Shown here: piece by piece, positions 1 to 11,699 of the stretch
Numbering within the stretch: position 1 is the stretch's first letter
Layout: every line of letters begins with the position of its first letter
DNA from: Haematobia irritans
Taxonomy: Eukaryota > Arthropoda > Insecta > Diptera > Muscidae
Direction: 5' to 3'
Assembly (NCBI RefSeq): GCF_050003625.1
Contig: NC_134401.1
Span: 90,622,852-90,686,851, forward strand
DNA length: 64,000 bases
Translations under genes and position numbers: made by a program
Notes under the pieces: model-generated
Seen by the model: only the letters and a program-made list of their open reading frames with translations
The model's database searches: none
Told to the model about the DNA's origin: nothing

Positions 1-248
1 GGAACTTCTCTCTTATCACTGAGTGCTGCTCAATTCTATGTTAGGCTCAACGACAAGGGACCTCCTTTTTATAGCCGAGTCCGAACGGCGTTACACATTG
101 CAGTGAAACCACTTAGAGACGTTTTGAAACACTCAGAAATGTCACCAGCATTACCGAGTTGGGATTATCCAACGCTGAAAAAAAAAACATTTTGGTGTTT
201 GGTCGAATCTGGTTTGGAACCCAAGGCCCTGTGTATGCAAGGCGGGCA
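1..248 (-). mobile_element. tRNA-derived SINE copy, truncated at both ends
   Basis: Read on the minus strand it runs from the tRNA-like head (reverse complement of GTGTATGCAAGGCGGGCA) through the body (CTCAGTAATGCTGGTGACAT-like and GGAGGTCCCTTGTC) towards the 3' part with GGGCAGCACTCAGTGATAAG-like sequence. It stops at the window edge before the shared LINE-like tail. At 248 it abuts 29-bp repeat units, so the A-box end is missing. The same family occurs at 25,131-27,998, 31,622-31,720 and 36,601-36,727. Confidence 0.8.
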
Positions 249-626
249 GAAATAACATTTTGACAATATTTTCTATAGAAATAACATTTTGGATAAATTT
301 TCTATAGAAATAAAATTTTGACAAAATCTTCTAGAAACAATTGGAAAGACGTATGAAATTTTGTTTTTCAGTGCTTTTTAATGATTGTAAAAAGCATCGA
401 TACACCGTATAACGATGTTATTATTTTGGGGTTGTCAAAGCGTTCGTTAAACCATCGGAAAAGCGTATAAAATATTGTTTTCATGACGCTTTGAAAACGT
501 TGTTAAATACAATCGATACACCGTGGAATGATGTTATCATTTTGGGGTTGTAACAACGCTTTTTCCCACCGTGTATCAACCGTTCACAACGCTTTTCCGA
601 TGGTTTTTTTCTGACTGGGTGGGCAC
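249..626. repeat. 29-bp units followed by a diverged internal duplication
   Basis: Three TTTCTATAGAAATAA units lie at 249-335. They are followed by two diverged copies of ATCGATACACCGT...GATGTTAT-ATTTTGGGGTTGT (396-440 and 510-550), and the words CCATCGGAAAAGCGT (about 452) and AACGCTTTTCCGATGG (590-605) in inverted orientation. No coding potential is seen. Confidence 0.5.
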
Positions 627-1503
627 CAGGGATGGAAAATACAACTTTTAAGAATTTGAGCGAAAAAGTACTTTTGACTAAATTTCAACAAAAAATCCAT
701 TGGAAAATTATAGTCGAGAGCTCCTTTAGACTGAGTTTTAATGAAAATAAAAATTTGTTTGTAAACTCCTCAATTTATTCTTTTTAAGTTTTATATCCGT
801 TTACAAAGACTACGGTAGTAATGTAACCACGGTTGCCAAAGTTGATAGAGTTCTGCTGTTTGTGGATTGGTAGAAGTCATGGTACTTCATAAATTTTTTT
901 GTAGATAAATTAAAATTAAATTTTTGACAAAATTTTCTTTATAGAAATAAAATTTTGACAAATTTTTCTATAGAAATAAAATTTTGACAAAATTTTCTAT
1001 AGAAATAAAATTTTGACAAAATTTTTTATAGAAATAAAATTTTGACAAAAAATAAAATAAAATTTTGACACAATTTTCCAAAAGAAAAAAAATTGACGCA
1101 ATTTTATGTAGAAATAATATTTTTTTGGTAAGATTTTCTCGGATTATTTTAGTACGCGATCGAAAACTTCTCATCTAGAAAGTTTTCGTGTGGAAGCGTA
1201 ATATAGAAACACATGTTTTTTCGACTAAAACATTCTTGAAATTCAATAAAATCGTGTTTTTGACTATGACTTTTACTGTTTTATATATTTTGCCAAATTT
1301 GTAAAAAACTATTAGCAAATAACTTTGTTAAAGACTTTCTCGAAATATTAAAATATTTTGTCAAAACTATTGTACCATAAATCTTATATCGACTCAAAAA
1401 TGTCTAAACAAAAGGTACTAAATCATTCGCGGGGGTACTACGGTACCGAACAGGGTGATAAAGTATTGAAAAAAGTACTATAGTACTGCATTTTCCATCC
1501 CTG
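627..1503. mobile_element. Non-autonomous hAT element with near-perfect 8-bp target duplication
   Basis: The ends are CAGGGATGGAAAATACA and TGCATTTTCCATCCCTG, an inverted pair typical of hAT (CAGGG start). They are flanked by GTGGGCAC (619-626) and TTGGGCAC (1504-1511), an 8-bp duplication with one mismatch. The 877-bp interior has no transposase frame and carries a 29-bp minisatellite block at about 905-1,090. Confidence 0.85.
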
Positions 1504-1511
1504 TTGGGCAC

Positions 1512-2032
1512 AAGTATCAGTCGAATGTTGTAGGGATGACAATCAGAATTAAAAATACCGAAAGTCGAGATTCCTATATTTTGAAAATTTTGAAAAATCA
1601 CCTTTTGCGATTATTATCGAATGGCCACCGTTTCCGTTGGAGTTCTCCAAAATACGCATTTTCAGACAGAGTAAAAAATTTAACATTGCGTGGCGAAGTG
1701 TGCCAATGATACTTTGTAGAATCGTCCCTTTTCCTTTTTTGTAAAAAACACATCGAACCATCCTCGTATATTTTGTATGCTCTTTTTTTTCGACAAATAG
1801 ATACTGTGTAGCATCATACTATCACACCAATGTTGTACTTAACCTACCTCAATTTATCAAGTGGGTATGTGTATACTGTAGTCGATTAAATAATAAAACC
1901 CAAAATAAATGGGTAAACAAAAGAAGAAGCATGTCCCATTAAATCGAAAATTGCATAAACAATCGTACAAAAAAATTAAAAATAGTGTTGAATGGCCAAC
2001 GTATTTGGCTTGATGCCATTAAATTCCCTTTA
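1512..2032. other. No recognisable gene or repeat
   Basis: This is AT-rich DNA downstream of Kintoun; short open frames here have no family features. It may include the Kintoun 3' UTR. Confidence 0.4.
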
Positions 2033-2050
2033 TTATTTTTCGCATCTCTT
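2033..2050 (-). CDS. Nop17l: Candidate last Kintoun coding exon (five codons and stop)
   Basis: After the exon 3 donor at 2454, the best downstream acceptor is a long pyrimidine tract ending TATATACAG at 2052-2051. Phase 0 then reads Lys-Arg-Cys-Glu-Lys and TAA (2035-2033). It would add a short basic tail. The evidence is splice-site quality and phase only; a transcript could instead stop by intron retention at 2389, or splice to an exon left of the window. Confidence 0.35.
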   Translation of the reverse strand, partial: KRCEK

Positions 2051-2454
2051 CTGTATATACAATCGAAGAAAACAAGCACAAGAAGTATCAACTTCAAAAA
2101 CAAGAAAAGGAAAAAATAAAAAGGTACTATATAAATAAATAAATAAACACAAAATAAAATCAACAATCATGATCCAACATAAATTTTATGATAATAAATA
2201 TGCTCAATTTATAACCAACATGTGCCGCGCCATGGAAAGAGAAAACAAAGATTTCAAAAAAACAAATAACTACGTAAATTAAGGCAATACCATACTGAGT
2301 GTAAATTTCAATAACAACTTAATTTATATGTTCACTTAGAAAATTGTTCTCAATGATGGGAACAATTTAGCCTAGCGATTGTCTTTATTCACTTAAATGA
2401 TTGTGATGATGGGGATGATAATGATATGAATGAAATTGATAGAGAGAAATTTAC

Positions 2455-2572
2455 CTTATTATCTTCATAATCTGCTGAATCGCCTTCACTCAGACGTCTT
2501 TGAAGTGCTCTTTGCTTGAGATCACGTCGTTTTTGGTTCTTCTTACGCTGACCCAATATACTCGAGTCCATC
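2455..2572 (-). CDS. Nop17l: Kintoun, coding exon 3: basic C-terminal segment
   Basis: The acceptor TTAACAG|G supplies the last base of the split codon (AG|G, Arg), then reads MDSSILGQRKKNQKRRDLKQ and RALQRRLSEGDSADYEDNK. The phase matches exon 2 exactly. The segment, residues 859-897, is strongly basic and ends in an acidic tail. Together with the RVxF motif just upstream it forms the conserved C-terminus of insect Kintoun. A donor AAG|GTAAAT follows at 2454. If it is not used, the frame continues for about 21 Ser-rich residues to a TGA at 2389-2391, where AATAAA (minus strand, 2389-2384) overlaps the stop, so an unspliced alternative end is possible. Confidence 0.85.
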
Positions 2573-4233
2573 CTGTTAATATATATATAAGATAGACGTT
2601 ATTAAACTTCCGCTATAAAAATAGCATAGCTATTATGGGTGTTATTAGTTAGATATTAGGGCTGGCAAAAAAAAACACGAAATTAAGACAGTTGTTGAAA
2701 TTGATTGAAATAGGATTTGTGAAGTTAAATCTATGGGGTTTTTTGCATGACGTCTCTAAAGAATCTCTAGTCACTGTAATCTCTTTTTTTTGTCATTCTG
2801 GCTTTTCTCAAGACCAGACATCTGTTTGATCCCAGATTTTTTTGTTTTGCAAATTGTTGATCACCTCGTAAAACATCTCAAGGGAATAAATCAAAGACAA
2901 CAGAGAGAAGAAGATGGGAGATTGGCTGCTGAGAACATCAAACCATTTACGGTGCTAGGTCCATACTTTTCGTTTATCGAACCAACGGCGTATACGATAA
3001 GTATTGACATAGCATTAAAATGCAAATAAAAATAAATTAAGTGCAGGAAATAAATTTCCATAAACGAAAAAATGTAATTTTTTTGTTGTTGCCTAAAATT
3101 TAACATTGTTTCATTAGGAAAATTAAGTTTTTAATTTAAAAAATAAAAATAAAAAACAAATAAAAAAATTACAAACATGTATGGAACTAGCACCGTCAAT
3201 GCAACATTTGGTGTGACGTAGACCAATTTCCCATCTCTTTATCTCTATTGTTTTTGGAATGAATGATCTTTTGTTTTTGTTTTTAAGACACCCTTGCGCC
3301 GCTTAAATTTGATGTGGCTTTTTTGCAATTTTTTAACTTCGACTGATTTTTTTTTTTTAATCGAGTCAATCGACTAGTCGACTCAACGATATAATCGAAA
3401 AGTCGACTTTGGATTGAAAGGAACATTTGATTTAGACTTTATGCTGCAAACTCATAAATTGTCGCTTTGATTTCGATAAAAGCAATAGTTGAAAGCCAAC
3501 TTTTTAAAAGTAAAAACAAATTAAAAATAAAAATTTTAAAATTTGGAAAAGTTGACTTTTCGAGTTTGTCGAAAAATCGACTTTTTATTCATTCCATTTC
3601 ATTTATTCAAAATTGTAATGTAGAAGCCTCTAATTGTTACTTTTTATAGTTTGTCAACAAGTGGCCTATGTAGTGTTAAAGGAGGTCTCATATTAAACCG
3701 TAGGCTGAACATGTCAAGGACCCTAAGCGTGGAGTACACACTTCCACAATCAAATCCTATTACTATCAATGCAATATTTAGTGCCGTTGTTGGCTTAAAA
3801 TGTGTGATTGTGTCTATAAAAAAATATCTACGTTGGAGAAGCTGACAGTACCGGTACCGTTACTGGACAATCAAAATAAGAAAATAAAAGCGCCATCTAC
3901 ATCGGAATTCATTAAAAATGCTTCCATATTCTTGCGTGGTTTTTATTTTTCATAACGTTACCCTTGCACTGTGCGAATATTTGGCGGAAATAAAACATTA
4001 AAAAGCGACGTCTACATCTGAATTCAAGAAACATGATGCCCTATTTTTTGCGTGGATTTATTTTTTTCCTATTTTCTGAGATATTTTGATAATAGGAGTA
4101 TTTTCCAAAGGCGGTATTTAGATACTTCGAAAATACTCCTGGAAAAAGGTTTGACACTCACTTTGGTCCAATATTTGCCTGGTGGACCATACCCTATGTT
4201 TACCTATAATCTAGTTCATTTACATTTACATAC
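2573..4233 (-). other. Kintoun intron 2 (1,661 bp)
   Basis: This intron is bounded by GTATGT at 4233 and TTAACAG at 2573. It holds no open exon-like block. It contains a cluster of ATCGACT/AGTCGAC words at 3,340-3,580 and a diverged tandem duplication of roughly 105 bp at 3,885-4,060 (each copy reads AAAGCG-CTACATC-GAATTCA then TTGCGTGG-TTTATTT). Confidence 0.7.
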
Positions 4234-6179
4234 CTGAATACTTGTTTGCGTATAACTTCGCTGAAGCGCACTGTTTTTTTACAGCTCTCCGATAAACCAA
4301 CAACATTTTCCTCAGGGATATCACTAAATGAATGCGAGAAACGCAACGAATTGAAAGCGCTTGTCATTCCATCCACAGAAGTCGAATAGTTCGAAGAACA
4401 TTCATCAATGGACGAACAAGAATCCGATATTGAAGGCCTTGGAGCATAACGGCTGTAATGCTTTAGAATTCCTTTATATGTACTACCAGCACTAAGGCTA
4501 ATAGCACTATCGCGAGATTCCGAGAAACTACGTTGTTTACGTTGTTGGCCAGTCAAATTGAGGCCATTGGTGGCATTGTTGGCTACCGTAGGAACCTTCA
4601 TGGATGATGATATCGTATGAATTGGAGATTTAGCTACCTTATCGGAACGTTCAGGCGAAGAGTCTTCATCATCGTCGGCATATTCATCATTTTCCGAAAC
4701 CTCCGGCACAGGATTACGTGTGGATTGATGTTGCTGCTGCTGCTGTTCCTGTTCTTGTTGATATGCTTTTATGTCATCGCAGGCAGATTCCGATAGAGAA
4801 CGACGTTTTTTATTTTTTCGCTTTTGTTTTTTGTTGACCTTTTTATGATGTTGTTGAGAGCTTCCATCAACTGTAGTTGAGGAAAATTGATGATCCTCAT
4901 CTTCGGTGGTGTTAGCATTGCAAGTAGAATTTTCAGTGATGCGTGATTTTATTTCAATATCTATAGATTTATCACACTCTGAACGTTCTATTGTTATGTC
5001 TAAGTTATGTTGTTGTAATTGATCCTTGGGAGACTTTTTTCTCTGTCTGGATTTATGGCATATCGCGTTTTTACCAAGTATGCCGTACTCTTTGAGACTA
5101 TCACTATCTAAGCCAGCTAGATAGCTAGATATTTTCTCGGCCGATTGATTGAGATGAACATTTAGTATAACATTATTCTCCCAAGCCTCTGCTTCGGCAT
5201 TAACAATTTTAGCCTCTGTACCAGCCTCGACTAATTGTATACAGAATGCATAGTATGTTGGATAGAATCCAGAGCCTATGGATCTGAATTGTACATGAAC
5301 AGAATGATCTGTTCGTTTTATTTGAATGGAATCCTCTTGAACATTACGCACTTGTAGTATAAAGGCCATGGTGTTGTCCAGTACGTTACAATCGAATTTT
5401 GTTGGCATTTGATAGTCCACAGAATCTTTTAGAAAATCTCCTTCATCTTTAGTCTCTACGCATTTCACAGCCTTCTGCAGATTCTCCTCGAAGGAAGCTG
5501 AACTTAATTCCTCAATGGGCGATGATTCCGTTGAGCAGGAATGCAAATCATCATTCAGAACATCACTTTCCACACCACTATCTTCACGATTTAAGTGCAA
5601 TAGACTTTCATGCATTTCCCTTTGTTTTGTTATAGATGGTTGAACCACTGGCAGTGTTATAACCAAATGCCGACTGTCGGTATCAAATTTGGCAGTGCCA
5701 TCCTTCTCATTCACTTTGAAGGGCAAATCAACATTCAGACGATATTTGGCTCCTTTTCGATCGCTGAGCAGAAATACGGTTTTATCTGTTACATCTAATT
5801 GACATTCATTGCTGGAATTCAAGAGTGGCAGTTCAATGTCCACAACTAATTCGCGTGGCATGGTGGCATGCAGTTTAGCATCTAGTTCGTGTGTATATTG
5901 GCTGAGATCTACATCGTGACGATGTGTCAATGTGTACTTTGGAGTGCTATATTCGGATTTTTTGTCATTTGATTGACTTCCACAGTCCATTGTTTTCATG
6001 GGTAGAACTGTTGGTTTGCCAGAGTCAACAGTGGGCCTGGCTGGATAGATATTTTCGAGAGGATGGGGTTCTTCCGTCTCGGCTGGCGGATTCACAGCCA
6101 ATTTGCGTATCACAGTGGGTCTTGGCAATCCTTTGTATTGCATTTTGGGAAATTTTATATTTATGCGATCTAAGGTGAC
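4234..6179 (-). CDS. Nop17l: Kintoun, coding exon 2: CS-like domain, low-complexity region and PP1-docking motif
   Basis: This exon encodes residues 210-857 plus two bases of codon 858. It begins after acceptor TTCCAG and completes the PIH1 module with KFPKMQYKGLPRPTVIRK. A CS/p23-like beta domain follows at about residues 287-387 (MPRELVVDIELPLL, TVFLLSDRKGAKYRLNVDLP, HLVITLP). Next come acidic and serine-rich segments (NREDSGVESD), a second beta-rich stretch, a very basic KKVNKKQKRKNKKRR patch, a poly-Gln run and acidic clusters. Near the end, KKTVRFSEVIRKQVF contains KTVRF (residues 844-848), an RVxF-type docking site for protein phosphatase 1; fly Kintoun was independently named a PP1-interacting protein. 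The donor is TTCAG|GTATGT, and reading through it adds only about ten residues before a stop. Length and order of parts match the family. Confidence 0.93.
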
Positions 6180-6240
6180 CTGGAATAGAGAGAAATCAAT
6201 TAAAGACTTATTGCTTAACCAGTTGCTTATTGACTAGTAC
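6180..6240 (-). other. Kintoun intron 1 (61 bp)
   Basis: This is a minimal fly-type intron. The donor is GTACTA, then comes a pyrimidine-rich end TTTCTCTCTATTCCAG. It is phase 0 and has in-frame stops. Confidence 0.85.
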
Positions 6241-6867
6241 CTTATATTCCCTTTCCACAGCATCTAAGGCGGTATCCACCAAACATTTGTGGAATGCAGC
6301 ATTCTTTTCGGCTAAATACAGGGCATCTGGATGGAAAACTACATCGTAAACCCTACACCGTTTCTTATTGTTATCCAAATCATCACGTGGCGGTGCTTGG
6401 GCCATAGGAATTGACCAACTCAATCCTTTTTGTCCAGTGCCCTGATTCACACATACTTGGCTGCTGGGCTTGCCCACATGCGAATTCTTGGCACAATTGA
6501 TAAAACATTTTTGTTCACCGTCTTGTGAGCTTTTTATAACAAAGCCAGGTTCTGGGTGAACAAATAAAACGTCTACACCACGCTCTGCCTCGATTTGTAC
6601 AATCTCTTCCTCATAGCGTTTACGATTGTCGGGATCTTGAATTTCTTCAATGTACTCTAGGAAAAGTTTACGAAATTCTTCCTTCTTAAAGGCCTCAGAT
6701 ATGCGTTGATATTCCTCTTTTGTTATATCAAGTTGAGGATTAGATGACGAGGATGCTGCTGGATTTTGCTGTGACGATTTATGGCCTTCGTGCGATGTTT
6801 GTCTACTATGTTGTGATAATTGAGGATTTGTTTTATGGGCGGATGAGACCGTTGTAGGAGAGGACAT
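6241..6867 (-). CDS. Nop17l: Kintoun (dynein axonemal assembly factor 2 homolog), coding exon 1: N-terminus and PIH1 domain
   Basis: This is the first coding exon, residues 1-209. After a Ser/Gln/His-rich leader (about 1-45), residues 46-209 form a PIH1 domain with DITKEEYQRI, DPDNRKRYEEE, GVDVLFVHPEPGFVIK, CFINCAKN, SWSIPM and VYDVVFHPDALYLA. Kintoun-type PIH proteins act in the cytoplasm with HSP90/HSP70 to pre-assemble axonemal dynein arms; in flies this mainly concerns sperm and chordotonal cilia. The start is the first ATG of the open frame. The donor follows the codons for EREYK (AAG|GTACTA), and joining to 6179 gives EREYKVTLDRIN, which reads smoothly into the rest of the domain. Later GT sites would leave an intron of only about 40 bp. 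Family assignment is strong; the fly gene symbol is from memory. The 5' UTR and promoter are not resolved. Confidence 0.93.
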
Positions 6868-8160
6868 AGCACAGCAATTTCCTTATGCAGTTTTACGTTT
6901 TTTATTGTCAATATTTGCAGTATTTTTGCCTTCACTTTAAATATTTTCAATACAATTTTGACAATTTTAATGTTCCTTCCAATTATCAGAGAACTGTTGA
7001 GAACCAAGGTAGTCGGTGAAATGTTTGTATGATTGAGCAGGTAGTTTTTTTCGTTTACTTTATCTGCCAAGAAATACAGATTTTTTATTAAAAAAATGTT
7101 ACGTACATTTGAAAACCGAAATTAGATTATTAAATAATTATTGTTTTATTATTTTGCGATTGTAAAACACGTGAATTATACGAATATAAATTATATGCTT
7201 ATCAAATTAGCAAAAGGTTTTCTAAACTTGTGAGGTGTTGTTTACATTTTGCTGTTGCTGATATCACATTTCTAGGTGCCTTTGTCATTGAACATGCTAC
7301 TCTATGTATTTCTGGTAATTTGACATAATTTCTTAGCCAATTAGATTCTCTGTCGTCATTTTATTTAGATTATTTTTATTTTTGATAACACAAGTACGTA
7401 TTTTTGGTAAATCGTATAACCGTACCTATGTAGTGAATGATTCAATGTTCGTCCATTATTGTGAAACCATTCAGTTAAGTTAGCAAAAACAACTATTATC
7501 AAATCTTTTCAATTTCAATTTTAATTGTTTGATCAACGAAAAATCTAGAAGAATATGGGGTTCCTTTAATATATGATAGCGAAGTGATTCCCATATGATT
7601 TACAATTGAATATCGGAATGTTTAAAATCGGTTTTATCATTTTTAAATATGAGATGAAAGATGATATTTACAGGGATGATGTTAACAATACTTCGGTATG
7701 TGATATTATCTATCCCATAACAATAGAATTGTTTATTAGCACAAGTTGTGTCACAGGGTAATTTTGACATGGGTAATCTTTTCGGCAAAACGAAAGACGG
7801 GGAAGATACACTGGGTCTTGGAATATATGCATATAAAGACGCCAGTCGCATGTAGATCCATTATTCCAACTACTTCCTGACAATCAGATCGGATCTTCAA
7901 GAAGTAAGCAACTGTGTATATCCAAACTTCTTTTAAGGAAAGTAAAAGTCTTTACATAACTGGCCTTGGAGGAAGCATGATTTTGTTTTAAAAGCAAATC
8001 AATACTACATCTACATAGTATTCTATCGCCGTCTCCGGTATCTTAAGGAGAAATTAATATTTTTTTTGGCGGAAAACCTACGAGTCATAAGGAGAACTCA
8101 CGTGAGAGGAACCGAAATATATGGGGTTAATTTTAAAACCTGCTTCTTGGTTTTTACACT
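6868..8160. other. Kintoun upstream region
   Basis: It contains the presumed 5' UTR and promoter of Kintoun, but no clear TATA or initiator element can be fixed by eye. No mobile element is recognised. Short open frames in this stretch look random. Confidence 0.4.
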
Positions 8161-8336
8161 ACTGGAAAAAATTGTATCAAAATTTTATTTCTATAGAAAA
8201 TTTTCAAAAAATTTTATTTCTTTAGAAACTTTTTTCAAATTTTTATTTCTATTTCTTTGTCGTTATGCACTATAGAAAATTTTCTCAAAATTTTATTCCT
8301 TTGGAAACTTTTGTCAAAATTTTATTTCTATTGAAA

Positions 8337-8986
8337 GCGGATGTGCTGGCTAAGGAGGGTGGTCGTGGAACGAACAACGTCCTAGCGGACGTTTTTCCTC
8401 CACTATCTTCTTATCATTACAGGATAGAGGTTAAATATGATGAGCAATGGCGAAGACGCTGGGTCTCTTCGAATGGTTGCGAGCAAACCAAGTTGATATG
8501 GGATGAAAAGAAACGTAGGAACTGTGAAATTTTGTTGTCGATGAACAGAGAGGAATTACGGCCATTGATTGGTATCATAACAGGACACAACACACTTGGG
8601 AAACACATGGTAAGAATAGGACTTAAAGACGATGATATCTGTAGATGGTGCCTGGACCCGGAAGTTACGGAGGACTCGTACCACTTCCTGTGTCAGTGCC
8701 CAGCTTTATCCTTTAGAAGAAACAAGATACTGGGCTCCTTTTTCTTTCAGACTCTCACTGATCTACGGGAGTGCAGCTTAAGGAACATACTTGCATTCAT
8801 CAGGGCCCCTGGTTGGTTATTCTGAGATTTCTTTCAAAGAGAACGAGCAGGTGGAAGTTTCTGGGACAAAGCGGCCGCATCGGAAGAAGAAAGATTGAAA
8901 AATCACATCGAGGGATCACAATGGACCTATACTGGTCTAAGTGGGCATCAATACAAGAACATTGATGTCACCCTCTACAACCTAAC
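8337..8986 (+). mobile_element. 5'-truncated LINE fragment inserted in the 29-bp array
   Basis: The frame runs from the end of an RNase H domain (DVLAKEGG) through a C-terminal region with a zinc-knuckle-like CRWCLDPEVTEDSYHFLCQC and RRNKILG to a stop at about 8,825. It continues through a 3' UTR containing GGATCACAATGGACC and TAAGTGGGC to a tail AACCTAACC. The 9-bp direct repeat CTATTGAAA (8,328-8,336 and 8,987-8,995), itself array sequence, marks the target duplication. This layout is typical of I-related non-LTR elements. It is a dead-on-arrival fragment. Confidence 0.85.
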
Positions 8987-9160
8987 CTATTGAAACTTTT
9001 GTCAAAATTTTATTTCTATAGAAACTTTTGTCAAAATTCTATTTCTATAGACAATTTTGTGAACATTTTATTTCTGTAGAAAATTTTAACAAAATTTTAT
9101 TTCTGTAGCAAATTGTCTCCATACGTTTTGTTTTTTATTGATAGTTTACTCTTCGATCAT

Positions 9161-9376
9161 TATTGTTGTTTTTGATTTCAGCTTAAAACCATGCATTGAC
9201 TAAACTACAAGTGCAACTTAACCAACAGAGGACAAGTATGGTTGTCAAATTTTATCGGAAGGCCAAATATCTGTACATCCAACCATCTTACAGTCTATAG
9301 GGCTTTGTCCAAATAAATTTGACAAGCATACTTTTAGTCAATGCATGGTTTTAAGCTGAAATCAAAAACAACAATA
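9161..9376. mobile_element. Short inverted-repeat element (MITE-like, 216 bp)
   Basis: Arms 9,161-9,204 and 9,333-9,376 are perfect or near-perfect inverted copies (44 bp) containing TTTGATTTCAGCTTAAAACC and ATGCATTGACTAAA. It sits inside the 29-bp array. No transposase is present and the superfamily is unresolved. Confidence 0.75.
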
Positions 9377-11699
9377 TTTTCTCCATATATTTTTTCTATA
9401 GAAACTTTTGTCAACATTTTATTTCTATAGAAAATTTTTCTCAAAATTTTATTTCTAGAGAAAAATTTCTCAAAATTGTACATCTATAGAAAGTTTTGGT
9501 CGATTAAAAAGCATAGGATTGATGTTTTATATTATTTTAACTAAGCCTCGTATAACAACTAAGTTTGTAAATGACATATTCGACCTATAGTCGAAACTAT
9601 GAAAAGTATTGCTTAAAAATAAAATAAAAAGGTCAACCATAATCAACCAGAAATATTTTTTTCTATAGAAAACTTTGACAAAATTTTATTTCTATAGAAG
9701 TTTATTTCTATAGAAATTTTCTTAAAATTTTATTTCTTTAGAAAATTTTCTCAAAAATTTATTTCGATAGTAAGTTTTGTCAATATTTTATTTATATATA
9801 AACTTTTGTCAAAATTTTATTTCTGTAAAAAAATTTGCAAAATTTTATTTCTATAGAAAACTTTGACAAAATTTTATTTCTATGGAAAACTTTGACAAAA
9901 TTTTATTTCTATAGAAAAGTTTCTCAAAATCTATAGAAACTTTTGTCAAAATTCTATTTCTGTAAAAAATGTTGACAAAGTTTATTTCTATAGAAAAGTT
10001 TCTCTAAATTTTATTTCTATAGAAATTTCCTTAAAATTTTATTTCTTTAGAAATTTTTCTCAAAATTGTATTACGATAGTAAGTTTTGTCAATATTTTAT
10101 TTCTATAGGAACTTTTGTCAAAATTTTATATCTGTAAAAAATTTTGACAAAATTTTATTTCTATAGAAAACTTTGATAAAATTTTATTTCTATAGAAACT
10201 TTTGACAAAACTTTATTTCTATAGAAAAGTTTCTCAAAATCTAAAGAAACTTCTGTCAAAGTTTTTTTTCTATAAAAAATTTTGACAAAATTTTGTTTCT
10301 ATAGAAAAGATTCTCAAAATTTCTCAAATGCTTTCAAAATTTTATTCCTTTAGAAAAATTTCTCAAAATTGTATTTCTATAGAAAATTTTCTCAAAATTT
10401 TATTTCTATAGAAACTCTTGTCAAAATTTTATTTCTGTAAAAATTTTGACAAAATTTTATTTCGATAGAAAACTTTGACAAAGTTTTATTTTTATAGAAA
10501 CTTTTGACAAAACTTTATTTCTATAGAAAAATTCCCCAAAATTATAATTTTTATAAAAAAATTTCTCCAAATTTTATTTCTATAGAAGTTTCTCAGAATT
10601 TTATTTCTAATTAAACTTTTGACAAGACTTTATTTCTATAGAAAATTTTCTCAAAATTTTATTTCTATAGAAACTTTTGACAAAACTTTATTTCTATAGA
10701 AAAGTTTCTCTAAATTTTATTTCTATACAAACTTTTGACAAAACTTTATTTCTATAGAAAAGTTTCTCAAAATTTTATTTCTATAGAAAAATTTCTTAAA
10801 ATTTTATTTCTATAGAAATTTTCTCAAAATTTTATTTCTATAGAAATTTTCTCAAAAGTTTTGTCAATATTTTATTTCTATAGAAACTTTTGTCAAAATT
10901 TTATTTCTGTAAAAAATTTAGACAAAATTTTATTTCTATAGAAACTTTTGACAAAACTTTATTTCTATAGAAAAGTTTCTCAAAATTTTACTTCTATAGA
11001 AAATTTTCTCAATATTTTATTTCTGTAAAAAATTTTGACAAAATTTTATTTCTATAGAAGTTTCTCAAAATTTTATTTCTATAGACAATTTTGACAAAAC
11101 TTTATTTCTATAGAAATGTTTCTCAAAATTTTATTTCCATAGAAAATTTTCTTAAAATTTTATTTCTATAGAAATTTTCTCAAAATTTTATTTCTATATA
11201 AATTTTCTCAAAATTTTATTTCTATAGAAATTTTCTCAAAAGTTTTGTCAATATTTTATTTCTATAGAAACTTTTGTCAAAATTTTATTTCTGTAAAAAA
11301 TTTAGACAAAATTTTATTTCTATAGAAACTTTTGACAAAACTTTATTTCTATAGAAAAGTTTCTCAAATTTTTATTTCTATATAAATGTTCTCAAAATTT
11401 TATTTCTTTAGAAAAATTTCTCAAAATTGTATTTCTATAGAAAATTTTCTCAAAATTTTATTTCTATAGAAATTTTTTTCAAAATTTTATTTCTATAGAA
11501 ACTTTTTTCAAATAGAAAAGTTTTCTATAGAAAAGTTTCTCAAAATTTTATTTCTATAGAAACTTTTGACAAAACTTTATTTCTATAGAAAAGTTTCTCC
11601 AAATTTTATTTCTACAGAAAATTTTCTCAAAATTTTATTTCTATAGAATTTTTGTTTATGTAGAAAGAATTTTATTTCTATAGAGAGTTATGCCAAGTA

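Larger units (their letters stand above)
8160..11690 (+). repeat. Long array of a 29-bp dyad-symmetric minisatellite
   Basis: Roughly 3 kb of imperfect units follow ATTTCTATAGAAAATTTTGT plus CAAAATTTT (29 bp), with variants (AAACTTTTGTC, AAAGTTTCTC, TTTCTGTAAAAA). Each unit holds the 12-bp palindrome TTTCTATAGAAA and AAAATTTT. Larger multi-unit blocks repeat: about 10,600-10,990 and 10,990-11,350 share the same variant order. The array is interrupted by a LINE fragment (8,337-8,986) and an inverted-repeat element (9,161-9,376). Confidence 0.9.

Noticed and set aside
1939..2166. 75-codon hydrophobic minus frame
   Set aside because: The hydrophobic start is the translated pyrimidine tract of a splice acceptor; only the short candidate exon at 2050-2033 is retained.
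6723..7070. 115-codon minus frame upstream of and overlapping Kintoun exon 1
   Set aside because: It overlaps the PIH1 exon in another frame and is Lys/Ile-rich low complexity.
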